Assembly (NCBI GenBank): GCA_024743115.1
Contig: JANSXC010000017.1
Span: 1-64,000 of the forward strand
DNA: 64,000 bases
Direction of reading: 5' to 3'
Source: a bacterium
Lineage (GTDB): Bacteria; Planctomycetota; UBA1135; UBA2386
Position 1 is the stretch's first letter. The number at the start of each line of letters is the position of its first letter. The notes under the pieces were generated by a model. The model did not search any database, had not been told where the DNA came from, and saw only the letters and a list, made by a program, of their open reading frames with translations. Shown here piece after piece: positions 29,056 to 37,862 of the stretch. The translations under genes were made by a program, and so were the position numbers.

Positions 29056-29073
29056 GGGCGCCGTTCAGCGCCC
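29056..29073. terminator. Hairpin overlapping the stop of the Mce-operon lipoprotein
   Basis: GGGCGC (29056-29061), loop CGTTCA, GCGCCC (29068-29073). The stop codon of the last gene of the mla operon is in the loop. No T-tract is present. Confidence 0.4.
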
Positions 29074-29775
29074 GGGCGAAGTGCCGGGGCCAGCGTTCGC
29101 GGGCGGCAGGGCCCGCAGCCGCCAGGCGACCTGCTCGATCAGACGATCGAACGCGCGCCCGAACGCCGTGACGGCCGCCGCCACGGGATCGTCCGCCGCG
29201 GCATCGAGTGGCTCGGTCTCGCCGAACTCGTGCCGGAATCGCCGTTCCCCGCCAGCAGTCAGCCAGAGTTCCATCCGGATCGTGGCGACCGGGCCGGTGG
29301 CGACCACGCCACTCCCGCGCCCGCTACCGGGGAACGAACCGTTCTCGATCGCCACATCGGCGACCGCGAACTCGAGGATGCGGCCATGGAGCTGCCAGTC
29401 GTCGCCGCCCGCGTCGATCGCGCCCTTGACCAGCCCGGCGACGCCGTGGCGCGCGAGCCCCTGGCGCAGGCCATCGGTGACGAGCCGATCCAGCGGCGCC
29501 AGCCAGCGATCGTGCACCGGACGCTGGACCTCGTGGCCGCGCCGCCAGACCGGATGATCGCGGTCCACGGTGCTGGCCGGCACCAGGTCGAGCACGCGCA
29601 GCGTGTCGACGACCGGCTCGCCCGCGGACGGGTGCGAGTCGGGCGACCCGGCCACCGCCAGGACGAAGAACCGTTCGGCCGGCAGCTCGACGCTGCTGCA
29701 ACCGCCACCGACGCCCGCGCCTAGCAGCAGAACGCCCGCGATCACGCCCCGACCCAATGGGAATCCCGGCCTCAT
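29065..29775 (-). CDS. PqiC-like auxiliary lipoprotein of the Mla/Mce transporter
   Basis: A 236-residue lipoprotein with signal peptide and lipobox GGGC (VIAGVLLLGAGVGGGCSS). The following segment (VELPAERFFVLAVAG) is typical of the ABC-transport auxiliary lipoprotein family (PqiC/YmbA, DUF330), whose members start with a Pro-rich strand and a Tyr/Phe-x-L motif. The middle has a beta-sheet plus long helix pattern (DRLVTDGLRQGLARHGV) and ends with a long helix (FGRAFDRLIEQVAWRLRAL). It is the fourth and last gene of the operon, overlapping mlaD by 4 nt. It probably sits on the outer membrane and links the MlaD tunnel to it. Confidence 0.8.
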   Translation of the reverse strand: MRPGFPLGRGVIAGVLLLGAGVGGGCSSVELPAERFFVLAVAGSPDSHPSAGEPVVDTLRVLDLVPASTVDRDHPVWRRGHEVQRPVHDRWLAPLDRLVTDGLRQGLARHGVAGLVKGAIDAGGDDWQLHGRILEFAVADVAIENGSFPGSGRGSGVVATGPVATIRMELWLTAGGERRFRHEFGETEPLDAAADDPVAAAVTAFGRAFDRLIEQVAWRLRALPPANAGPGTSPGR

Positions 29776-30710
29776 TCGCGACCTCCGATCGGCGCCGCGC
29801 CGCGCTCGACCCCGAACAGCAGACTGTTGGGCGCGAGCTTCAACTGCCGCGCCAGCGCGCGCACGTCCTCGAGCGCCTGCCGGAAACTCGCCAGCGAGGT
29901 CTGCGCCGGCGCACGCAGGCCGTTCGTCAGCGCCGTCGCCTCACGCGTCAGCACGCCGGCGTCGGCGACGAGCCCGAGCAACGCTGGCTCCAGCCGCGTC
30001 AAGGCGGCGGAGGCCTTCGCGGCCATCGCCCCGCCATCGCCCGCGAGCCGCCGCACGTCCGCGAGCATATCGTCGACGGCCGGCAAGGTGCGCTCGCGCA
30101 GGTGCGCGCTCGCCGCGGCAAGGTTCGCACTCGTAGCCGCGAGGTCCGTGCTCGCCGCCGTGAAGTTCTGCAGCGTCAGCGCGAGGTTCTGACGGTTGTC
30201 GCGGTCGAGCACGAGCTCGGCGTTTGCGAGCACCCGGTCGAGCCGCGTCAGCGCGCCCGCAGCGCGATCCACGAAGTCGGGGATCGTGCCGCGCAGCGAA
30301 CTCAGCGGGTCCTTCTTCGGCTCGATCATCGCACCAGGTGGCAGCGCCTGCCCCTGTTCGCCGTAGCCTTCCAGTTCGATCGTGACCTGCCCCGTGACCA
30401 GCAATCGGTCCATCCGCGCCCGCGTGATGTCCTGGATACTCGCGCGCGTCGGATCGACGCTCAGCTCGACGAGCGTCTTGCCGTTCTGGAAGCGCATGTC
30501 GCAGACGACGCCGACGGGCACACCCTGGAAGTTGACCTTCGAGCCGACGACCATGCCCTTCACGTTCTCCTCGAAGATGATGAAGTAGTGCACGCGCTCG
30601 CTGCCGAACGTGCCTTCGAGCACGAATCCGAGCAGCAGGACGAACAGCCCCCCCGCCGCGAGGGCGAGCAGTCCGAGGCGGAAGCGGCGGGCGCGCTGTT
30701 CGGGCAGCAT
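29772..30710 (-). CDS. mlaD: MlaD/Mce-domain protein
   Basis: A 312-residue inner-membrane-anchored substrate-binding protein of the Mce/Mla lipid-transport system. An N-terminal helix (FRLGLLALAAGGLFVLLLGF) is followed by the single MCE domain, about residues 38-125, with VHYFIIFEENVKGMVVGSKV and NFQGVPVGVV as hallmarks, and VTGQVTIELEGYG. The C-terminal 170 residues are mostly long helices rich in Ala and Leu (for example LALTLQNFTAASTDLAATSA), like the helical extensions that build a periplasmic needle in Mce and PqiB-type proteins. It sits 3 bp downstream of the ATPase gene and overlaps the lipoprotein gene by 4 nt. Confidence 0.92.
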   Translation of the reverse strand: MLPEQRARRFRLGLLALAAGGLFVLLLGFVLEGTFGSERVHYFIIFEENVKGMVVGSKVNFQGVPVGVVCDMRFQNGKTLVELSVDPTRASIQDITRARMDRLLVTGQVTIELEGYGEQGQALPPGAMIEPKKDPLSSLRGTIPDFVDRAAGALTRLDRVLANAELVLDRDNRQNLALTLQNFTAASTDLAATSANLAAASAHLRERTLPAVDDMLADVRRLAGDGGAMAAKASAALTRLEPALLGLVADAGVLTREATALTNGLRAPAQTSLASFRQALEDVRALARQLKLAPNSLLFGVERGAAPIGGRE

Positions 30711-30713
30711 CGG

Positions 30714-31532
30714 TCAGATCTCCAGGAATCGAAGGATGTCCATGCCATCGACTTCTTCGACCGGCAGCCGCCGTTCGATGAAGGCGCGAATGCGGGGATC
30801 GGGATCGGCCCAGATCTGGTCGCGCGTGCCGCAGCGCAAGACGCGCCCCTCGTGCAACACCGCGACGCGGTCCGCGATCGCATGGGCCGACTGCAGATCG
30901 TGAGTCACGACGACCATCGTGATGCCGAAGACCTGGTTGAGCTTCTGGATCAGGTTGTCGACCTCGGCCGCCGTCACGGGATCCAGCCCGGCCGACGGCT
31001 CGTCGAAGTAGACGATCTCGGGATCCAGCGCGATCGCGCGCGCGATCGCGGCGCGCTTCTTCATGCCGCCCGACAGCGAACTAGGCAGCAGATCGGCCGC
31101 GTGCAGCAGCCCGACCATGTCGAGCTTCATGCGCGCGGTCTCGCGGATCACGCGCGCGGGCAGCTCCGTGTTTTCCCTCAGCGGCAGCTCGACGTTCTCG
31201 AGCACCGTCATGCTGCCGAGCAGCGCGCCGCCTTGGAACGACAGCCCGGTCCGCAGCCGCAGCAGATGCAGCAGCTCGGGAGAAGCGGCGTGGATGTCGT
31301 GCCCCTCGACGGTGACCGAACCGAAGGACGGCGCGAGCAGGCCACAGAGATGCCGCAGCAACGTGGTCTTGCCGCAACCCGAGGGCCCCATGATCACGAA
31401 CACTTCACCGCGCCGGATCGCAAGGTCGACGCCATCCAGGATCGTGCGACCACCGAGGCTCGTCGTGACCGCGAGCACGCGTACGATGTCGTCGGTGCGA
31501 CGCGGAGTGAAGGTGCTGTCGGGCAGTTCCAT
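30714..31532 (-). CDS. mlaF: Mla-type ABC transporter ATPase
   Basis: A 272-residue ABC ATPase. Walker A is GPSGCGKTTLL near residues 53-63, the signature LSGGMKKRAAIARAI near 153-167, Walker B EIVYFDEPSAGLDP near 172-185, and the switch His lies in VVTHDLQ. The LSGGM with KKR variant and the SAGLDPVTAAEVDNLI continuation are characteristic of MlaF-type importer/exporter ATPases. It powers phospholipid movement between the membranes with MlaE and MlaD. It lies 14 bp after the permease gene and 3 bp before mlaD, so the operon is mlaE-mlaF-mlaD-lipoprotein. Confidence 0.95.
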   Translation of the reverse strand: MELPDSTFTPRRTDDIVRVLAVTTSLGGRTILDGVDLAIRRGEVFVIMGPSGCGKTTLLRHLCGLLAPSFGSVTVEGHDIHAASPELLHLLRLRTGLSFQGGALLGSMTVLENVELPLRENTELPARVIRETARMKLDMVGLLHAADLLPSSLSGGMKKRAAIARAIALDPEIVYFDEPSAGLDPVTAAEVDNLIQKLNQVFGITMVVVTHDLQSAHAIADRVAVLHEGRVLRCGTRDQIWADPDPRIRAFIERRLPVEEVDGMDILRFLEI

Positions 31533-31546
31533 TGCGGCTCGGAGAT

Positions 31547-32677
31547 TCAGCCGAGGAGGCGCTGGGCGGTGACGAACACCGCGTCGATGACGATGACCAG
31601 GAAAATGCCGACGACGACCGCGCCCGTGGTCGCGCGACCGACGCCTTCGCTGCCGCCGCGCACGCGCAGGCCGAGCGCGCAGCCGATGACTCCGACCGCC
31701 AGGCCGAACGTCGCGCTCTTGATCAGCGCGAGGAAGAAGTCGCTCGCGTGCAGTGCGCCGCGCAACTGTTGCGCGAACGCATCGAACTCGATGCCCGCAA
31801 CGCCCCAGGCGAACAACGCACCGCCCGCCATCGCGATGACGTCGAAGATTACCGACAGCGCGAGGGCGGCGAAGGCACAGGCCACGACCTTCGGCACGAC
31901 GAGGAAGCGCAACGGCCGCACGCCCATCTGTTCGAGCGCCGCAATCTCTTCGCCGACGACCATCGCGCCGAGCTGCGCGGCGTTGCGCGAGCCGGAGCGC
32001 GCGGCGAGCACGATCGCGGTCATCAACGGTCCGATCTCCGCGAGCACCGACACCCCGACCATGTTGGCGATGTAGATCTCCGCGCCGAAGACCCGCAGCT
32101 GCACGTAGGCCTGCATCGCGAGGATCAACCCGAGCAGGAACCCGATGAGCGCAATGATCGGCAGCGCGCCGGCCGCGCAGTGATCGACTTCGACCGCCGT
32201 GCGATCGAGACGCAGGAACCGCCGCTTGAACGGTCCGACGACGAGTTCGCGCAGCACGTCACCAGCGGTCGCGAGCACCGCCACGGCCCCGTCCATGATC
32301 GGCTCGACGAACTCGCCGAGCCGCGTGACCGGTCCGATCTCGGCGCCACGCTCCGCTGACGCGGTCAGGCGCTGCACCGACACCAGGGAGAAGAAGTCGA
32401 GCATCGCCTGGCTCAGGCCGCGCAACCGCACCTCGACGCCGCGCGCCTTGGCCGCCTCGAGCCCCGCGACGACCCCGCCGAGCCCTGCCGAATCGAAGGC
32501 CTCGACGGCCCCGAGATCGACGATCACCCGCTCAGGACCTTCCCGTAGCGCCCGCTCGAAATCACCGGTCAACGCCGCGACCGACGACCGGTCGAGGTTC
32601 GCTGCTGCCATGATCGTCGTCGAGCTCACGGGCGGAAGGGGGGCACGAAGCCGGGAATCCGTCGTTCTATCGGCCAT
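31547..32677 (-). CDS. mlaE: MlaE-type permease with N-terminal STAS domain
   Basis: A 376-residue protein from the ATG at 32677 (MADRTTDSRLRAPLPPVSS). Residues about 10-105 form a STAS domain (ERVIVDLGAVEAFDSAGLGG includes the conserved Asp-Ser loop). The remaining part is the MlaE permease with about five transmembrane segments and the family signature EIGPLMTAIVLAARSGSRNA followed by EEIAALEQMGVRPLRFLVVP. In E. coli the STAS protein (MlaB) is separate; here it is fused to the permease, as known in several phyla. The frame is open upstream to 32770, but that would enter the shared promoter region, so the shorter start is preferred. First gene of the operon, divergent from the TPR lipoprotein. 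Confidence 0.93.
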   Translation of the reverse strand: MADRTTDSRLRAPLPPVSSTTIMAAANLDRSSVAALTGDFERALREGPERVIVDLGAVEAFDSAGLGGVVAGLEAAKARGVEVRLRGLSQAMLDFFSLVSVQRLTASAERGAEIGPVTRLGEFVEPIMDGAVAVLATAGDVLRELVVGPFKRRFLRLDRTAVEVDHCAAGALPIIALIGFLLGLILAMQAYVQLRVFGAEIYIANMVGVSVLAEIGPLMTAIVLAARSGSRNAAQLGAMVVGEEIAALEQMGVRPLRFLVVPKVVACAFAALALSVIFDVIAMAGGALFAWGVAGIEFDAFAQQLRGALHASDFFLALIKSATFGLAVGVIGCALGLRVRGGSEGVGRATTGAVVVGIFLVIVIDAVFVTAQRLLG

Positions 32678-32845
32678 GGCATCGCCGGTTCTTGACCTCC
32701 CGGCACCGTCTGGAGCGACCGGAGACTGGTGCCGGAAGGCCGGCCGTGGGACAATCACCCCGGTCGCCAACCCCTCTCTCTCGCGCGTTCCAGCCTGTAC
32801 CCCACCCGACTTTGGGGGCGCGGTATCGCTGCGCCCCGTGTCTTC

Positions 32846-35800
32846 ATGAAGTCATCGACCATCTTCTGGTGCGCGACCGCCCTGGCGGCCTGTGCCAACG
32901 TCTCCACCCCCAGCCAGACCGAGACCGCCCGCCTGTCCGAGGCCCGGCGGCTCATCGCCGAGGACCCCGACGGCGCGCTGCGCATCACCGACGCGCTGCT
33001 CAAGACGAACCCGGATCTCGCCGAGGCCCGCGTGCTCGCCGCCCAGGGCTCTCGCATGCTTGCACTGCAGCCCGGCCGCGGCCGCGCCGACCTGTTCCTC
33101 CGCGACGCTGTAACGCAGCTCGAGAAGGTCATCCGCGCCGAAGAACCGGCGCCCGAGACCTGGCTGCTGCTCGCCGAGTGCCGCTTCGACCTCGGCGAGT
33201 TCGAGCCCGCGCTCGACGCCGCGCTCGCGGCGGCCGAGGGGTTCGCAAACGTCGGCGACTCGGCCACAGCGAAGGTCAAGGAGGCGGTGCGACTCGCGGC
33301 CGACGCCGACCTGCGCACGTTCGTGGTCGCGCGCCAGGCCGAGATCGACAACGGCACGCCCAACGAGCGCGGCCTGGTCGAGCCGAGCCGCCCGATCGCG
33401 TCGCAGGCGACGCGCATCATCCAGCGCTACGCTGGGGTCCGCGATCAGTACCCGGCCGAGTCGGTGACGCAGACCGCGATCGTGTTCCGCTACCTGCAGG
33501 ACAACACGGGTGCGATCCAGGAGCTCGAGCGCGGCATCGCCAACCACCCGGAGCAGAACGCGATCCACAACGCCTACATCGACCTGCTCACGCAGATCGA
33601 TCAGCGCGACGCACTCGCGGGCGCTTATCGCCGCTTCGTCCGTTCGAACCCGGATGCGGTGATCCTCAACTGGCACCACGGTCGCGCGCTGTTCCTGCGC
33701 GCCGACGGCCAGCGCCAGCAGGGCAACTACCAGGGCGCGATCGCGACCTACGAGAAGAGCAAAGCCGCGTTCGGTGAATACGGCGCGATGATCCCGCGGC
33801 ACGCGGGCAGTGCGCAGCAGTGGATCGCGCTCGCGGAGCTGTCGATCGCGCGCTGCGCCGTCGAGCTCGGCGACCTCGGCGGCGCCGAGCAGAAGCTGTT
33901 CGCGGCCGCCGACGCCTCGCCACAGGTCCACGCCTACGACGACCTCGGCATGCCGGCGCTGCGCGACAGCTTCGGTGGCCACTACCAGGGCACGATCGGC
34001 GCGATCAGCGCAGCACACGCCGAGAGCGGCGAGGGCGCACTCGCCGCGACGCTCGCGTTCAACCAGAAGGTGCTGCAGCGCCATCCCGACCAGTGGGGCT
34101 TCGTCTACAACAACGCCGCGCTCGCCGCGCGCGATCTCGGCGTGCAGGTCGAAAACGCCGGTGATTCCGCGCGTGCGAAGGAGCTGTGGCAGACGAGCTA
34201 CGACTACTACGAGAAGGCCGTCGCGCTGTGGCCCGAGGACGCCCGCACGATCAACGACTGCGGCCTGATGCTGGTCTACCACCTCGGCCGCGATTTCGAG
34301 CGCGCGCGCGAGTGCTTCGACAAGGCGATCGAACTCGGCGAGGCGCAGCTCGCCGACATGGACGAGAACACCGACCCCGACGCACGCCAGAACCTCGAGG
34401 AGGCCGTCGGCGACGCGTGGCAGAACATCGCCGTGCTGCTCGCCCGACATCAGGGCAAACCGTTCGCGGAGTACCGCTCGTTCCTCGAGAACGCGGTGAA
34501 GTACTATCCCTACCAGCGCCGTGAAGCGGCCGCGATCCTGCGCAACGGCGGCATCGCGGACAACGCCGCGGCGGCTGCGAGCAGCGGGCTCAGCGTGGCG
34601 GCGGCACCGCAGGGTGGCGGCAAGGAAGCGTTCGACAAGGTCGCGCCCGAGGCCCGCAAGAAGGCCGCGGACGGCGACTACGACGGCGCGCTCGCGCTGC
34701 TCGACAAGATCGCCAAGGACTGCAAGGACTACGCGCCGTACCAGGCGATGCGCGGCGAATACAACTTCCGCCTCGCGATCGCCGCCCGCGATGCCGGCCG
34801 CAGCGGCATCGAGTTCTTCTTCCAGGACGCGATCGGCGCGCTCACGCGCGCGATCGAACTCGACAGCGATCCGGTCAAGCCGCGGCTCCACCTCGCGCAG
34901 GCCCAGTACGAGATGAGCCAGTTCGCGGAAGCGAGCAAGACGGCCTCGTCGTTGCTGCTGCACATGCAGTCGCTCGGTGGCGGCGACGAAGCGGACAGCC
35001 TCGCCGCGCACGCCGTGCGGGCGAACTCGGCAGCGCGCGGCTACGCCAAGGGCAAGGCCGACGGCGGCAGCGGTGACGCGGGCGAGCTCGATGCCGCGCG
35101 CAAGTCGTTCCGCCGGCTCGAGAAGGCCGGCAAGCTCGAAACGGGCATGGCCGATCTTTGGGCCACGACCGAGCTCTGGGCCGGCGCCCCCGCCGCCGCG
35201 GTCAACATCTACAAGCGCGCCGTCGAGCGGGCGCCCGACGACCAGGCGCTGCTCGGCAAGCTCGTCGACACGGCCACGGCGCAACGCCAGCTGCCGCTCG
35301 CGTTCGAGGTGCTGAATCGCCGCAAGGATGCGACGGGTCTGTGGTACCTCGGCAAGGCGCACTACATGGAAGCCGCCGGCGAACGCGAGGGCGGCAAGTC
35401 CGCCGCCGCACTCACGACGCTCGACAAGGCGATCAAGGCGTTCGACGCGTCGATGCAGAAGAACGCGGCCTACCGCGCGAGCTGTGAGCGCTGGATCGCG
35501 ATGGCGAGCGGCAAGAAGGGCAACATCGCGTTCTTCGAGAAGAAGTACGACGACGCCCAGAAGTGGCTGATCGCAGCGATTCAGAAGGCGCCCGAGAGCG
35601 TCAACGACGACCTCGGCCTCGGCGAGAGCATCAAGCTCGGTATCGCCCGCGTCGCCGACCGGTTCTTCAAGGACGGTCAGCTCGAGAAGACCGAAGCGAT
35701 CTACCGCGCCGCCGCCGATGCGGCGGACAGCGACCTGTTCATGCTCAACAACGCCGGCCTGTTCGCGCGCGACTGGGGCAACCAGCTCGAGCGCCAGGGC

Positions 35801-36208
35801 AACATGAAGGCCGCGAACGAGATGTACGAGCAGAGCTACAAGGTCTACCGTCGGGCCCAGCAACTCGACCCGACCAACGTTCGCCTGCGCAACGACTGCG
35901 CGCTGATCGCGATCTACCATCTCGAGCGCGACTGGGACGAGATGAAGGAACTGCTCGACGCCGCGATCAAGGACGGCCAGGCGACGTTGCGCGACGATCC
36001 GCCCGCGGACCGCACCGAGCGGCAGAACCTCGACGAGGCCGTCGGCGACTGCTACGAGAACCTCGCGCTGTGGCACCTCAAGCACAGCAAGGACGCGCAG
36101 GCCGCCAAGGCCGCGGCGCAGGCCAGCCAGAAGCACTACCCGGGCGCCCGACGCCCCGGTGCCCGCCGACATCTCGCCGCTGCGGAACGGTTGTTGCAGA
36201 AAGACTGA
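32846..36208 (+). CDS. TPR-repeat lipoprotein with internal duplication
   Basis: An 1120-residue protein from the ATG at 32846, which gives a lipoprotein signal (STIFWCATALAAC, lipobox LAAC). The frame is open upstream to 32729 but without a signal sequence. It is made almost wholly of TPR and TPR-like helices. A module of about 110 residues occurs twice, once with NDCGLMLVYHL at residues 470-480 and again with NDCALIAIYHL at 1016-1026, each preceded by a NNAxLxARD segment and followed by RQNLxEAVGD. A degenerate third copy lies in the downstream protein. No catalytic motif; a periplasmic or outer-membrane assembly or sorting role is inferred. It is 1 bp from the next gene. Confidence 0.82.
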   Translation: MKSSTIFWCATALAACANVSTPSQTETARLSEARRLIAEDPDGALRITDALLKTNPDLAEARVLAAQGSRMLALQPGRGRADLFLRDAVTQLEKVIRAEEPAPETWLLLAECRFDLGEFEPALDAALAAAEGFANVGDSATAKVKEAVRLAADADLRTFVVARQAEIDNGTPNERGLVEPSRPIASQATRIIQRYAGVRDQYPAESVTQTAIVFRYLQDNTGAIQELERGIANHPEQNAIHNAYIDLLTQIDQRDALAGAYRRFVRSNPDAVILNWHHGRALFLRADGQRQQGNYQGAIATYEKSKAAFGEYGAMIPRHAGSAQQWIALAELSIARCAVELGDLGGAEQKLFAAADASPQVHAYDDLGMPALRDSFGGHYQGTIGAISAAHAESGEGALAATLAFNQKVLQRHPDQWGFVYNNAALAARDLGVQVENAGDSARAKELWQTSYDYYEKAVALWPEDARTINDCGLMLVYHLGRDFERARECFDKAIELGEAQLADMDENTDPDARQNLEEAVGDAWQNIAVLLARHQGKPFAEYRSFLENAVKYYPYQRREAAAILRNGGIADNAAAAASSGLSVAAAPQGGGKEAFDKVAPEARKKAADGDYDGALALLDKIAKDCKDYAPYQAMRGEYNFRLAIAARDAGRSGIEFFFQDAIGALTRAIELDSDPVKPRLHLAQAQYEMSQFAEASKTASSLLLHMQSLGGGDEADSLAAHAVRANSAARGYAKGKADGGSGDAGELDAARKSFRRLEKAGKLETGMADLWATTELWAGAPAAAVNIYKRAVERAPDDQALLGKLVDTATAQRQLPLAFEVLNRRKDATGLWYLGKAHYMEAAGEREGGKSAAALTTLDKAIKAFDASMQKNAAYRASCERWIAMASGKKGNIAFFEKKYDDAQKWLIAAIQKAPESVNDDLGLGESIKLGIARVADRFFKDGQLEKTEAIYRAAADAADSDLFMLNNAGLFARDWGNQLERQGNMKAANEMYEQSYKVYRRAQQLDPTNVRLRNDCALIAIYHLERDWDEMKELLDAAIKDGQATLRDDPPADRTERQNLDEAVGDCYENLALWHLKHSKDAQAAKAAAQASQKHYPGARRPGARRHLAAAERLLQKD

Positions 36209-36209
36209 T

Positions 36210-37829
36210 ATGGCAGCCATCCATATCCGCCTCGCCACACTCGGACTTCTGACCCTGCTGGCCGCCTGCGCGGCGCCGTTCGCGGCCGCGCAGGAGCAGA
36301 AGCAGCCGCCCAGGACTCAGCAGGAGAAGGGCCAGCCGAGCCTGCGCGAGCAGGCCTACGGCGCCGAGAATCGCGGCGAGTTCAAGGAGGCCGCCAAGGC
36401 GTTCCAGCAGCTCGTCGCGCAGCAGCCCTACAACCCCGAGTGGATCGTCAGCGCCGGCCGCTGCCTCGGCATGAGCGGCAGCTACGCCGACGCGATCGAC
36501 CTGCTCGACAAGGGTGCCGAGAAGTTCCCGGGGGCGCTCGAGATCACGGCGATGATGGCGCGCACGTACCTGCTCAAGGGCGAGCGCGACCGCGGCGCGC
36601 TGAACCCACAGAGCGACTACGCCGAAGCCGCACAGTTCGCCGAACGCGTGCTCGCAATCGACCCCAACCACGCCGATAGCCGCCTCGTGCTCGCGCAGGC
36701 ACGCTACCTCCTCGGCGAGTGGGACGAGGCCTCGCGCCAGGCCGAGGCGGCCGTGAAGCGTCACCCTGGGCGCTCGGGCGCGCACATCCTGCTCGGTCGC
36801 ATCGCCATGGATCGGCTGCGCCGCCTGCTCGACGTGCACGGCACCGGCACGCTCAAGGGCCAGGCGCTCGCCGACCTCGTGGCCGAGATCTCGGCCGAGC
36901 GGCGCACCGCGCAAGCTGCGTTCACCCAGGCCGGCAAGCTCGACGACCGCCGGGCCCACCCGCACGTAATGCTGGCCCGTCTCGCACTGCTCGAGAAGCG
37001 CAAGCAGCAGGCGCGCACGCACCTGCTCGATGCGCTCGCGATCGACCCGGACGATCCGTTCGTCGATCACGCGATGCTGCAGCGCGGCAACGACTGGCAG
37101 GCGACGCAGGCGATGTACAGCGGCGTGCGGCAGCGCTACACCGCGCGGGCGAAGTACTCGCCCGAGAAGGCCGCGACGCTGCGCTGGTACGAGGGCGCCG
37201 CGCTGTTCGCCGGCCGCCAGTGGCAGGGTGCGCGGGAAGCGTTCGAAGCCGTTCTGAAGGCGGATCCGACGGCCACCAACTCCTACTACTACGCTGCGCT
37301 CGCGGCCTACGAACTCGGCGATCACGACGGCGCCGAGCGCCACGCCGGCGACTACGCCGCAACGTCCGCGGTCGGCTTTGCCGACGTCGTTCGCAGCCTC
37401 GGCGCCGAGATGCGTGGCCAGGTCGCGGCGATCGTGAAGTATCTCGCCGACCGCGCCTACCAGCGCGGCGACATCCCGCGCAGCCGCGACCTCAACCACG
37501 TCATCGCGCTGCTCTACGACACGGCGGATGCGTGGAACAACCGCGCGTTCCTCTGCCGCGAAACCAAGAAGTTCCCGGAAGCGCTCGCCGCCTACCGCCG
37601 CGCGCTCGAGAAGGAACCGACCTCGCCGCAGCTGACCAACGACACGGCCGTGGTGCTGCACTACCACCTGCCGAACCCACGCAATCTCGCGGAGGCCAAG
37701 GAGCTCTACCAGCGCGCGATCACCCTCGCCGAGAAGGTGCTCGCGGACGCCGCCGCGACGCCGGCCGCGAAGGCCGCGGCGAAGCAGGCGAAGTCCGACG
37801 CCGAGGCCAACCTGCAGGCGATGAAGTAG
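36210..37829 (+). CDS. TPR-repeat lipoprotein
   Basis: A 539-residue protein whose ATG lies 1 nt after the stop of the larger TPR lipoprotein, so they are surely one operon. Signal peptide with lipobox LAAC (MAAIHIRLATLGLLTLLAAC). TPR units follow, such as FKEAAKAFQQLVAQQPYNPEW, split here, and FPEALAAYRRALEKEPTSP near residue 455. Near the C terminus NDTAVVLHYHL (477-487) followed by AKELYQRAITLAEKVL matches the NDxxxxxYHL module of the upstream protein. The protein ends in an Ala/Lys-rich helix. It probably acts with its neighbour at the outer membrane; function unknown. Confidence 0.82.
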   Translation: MAAIHIRLATLGLLTLLAACAAPFAAAQEQKQPPRTQQEKGQPSLREQAYGAENRGEFKEAAKAFQQLVAQQPYNPEWIVSAGRCLGMSGSYADAIDLLDKGAEKFPGALEITAMMARTYLLKGERDRGALNPQSDYAEAAQFAERVLAIDPNHADSRLVLAQARYLLGEWDEASRQAEAAVKRHPGRSGAHILLGRIAMDRLRRLLDVHGTGTLKGQALADLVAEISAERRTAQAAFTQAGKLDDRRAHPHVMLARLALLEKRKQQARTHLLDALAIDPDDPFVDHAMLQRGNDWQATQAMYSGVRQRYTARAKYSPEKAATLRWYEGAALFAGRQWQGAREAFEAVLKADPTATNSYYYAALAAYELGDHDGAERHAGDYAATSAVGFADVVRSLGAEMRGQVAAIVKYLADRAYQRGDIPRSRDLNHVIALLYDTADAWNNRAFLCRETKKFPEALAAYRRALEKEPTSPQLTNDTAVVLHYHLPNPRNLAEAKELYQRAITLAEKVLADAAATPAAKAAAKQAKSDAEANLQAMK

Positions 37830-37862
37830 CGTCCGGCCGCTGCGGCGGCGACGTGAGCGCCC

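Noticed and set aside
32852..36238. 1128-codon minus-strand ORF opposite the TPR lipoprotein
   Set aside because: No domains and a composition typical of an antisense shadow (Arg/Val/Leu-rich), while the plus strand has clear TPR helices and a lipobox.
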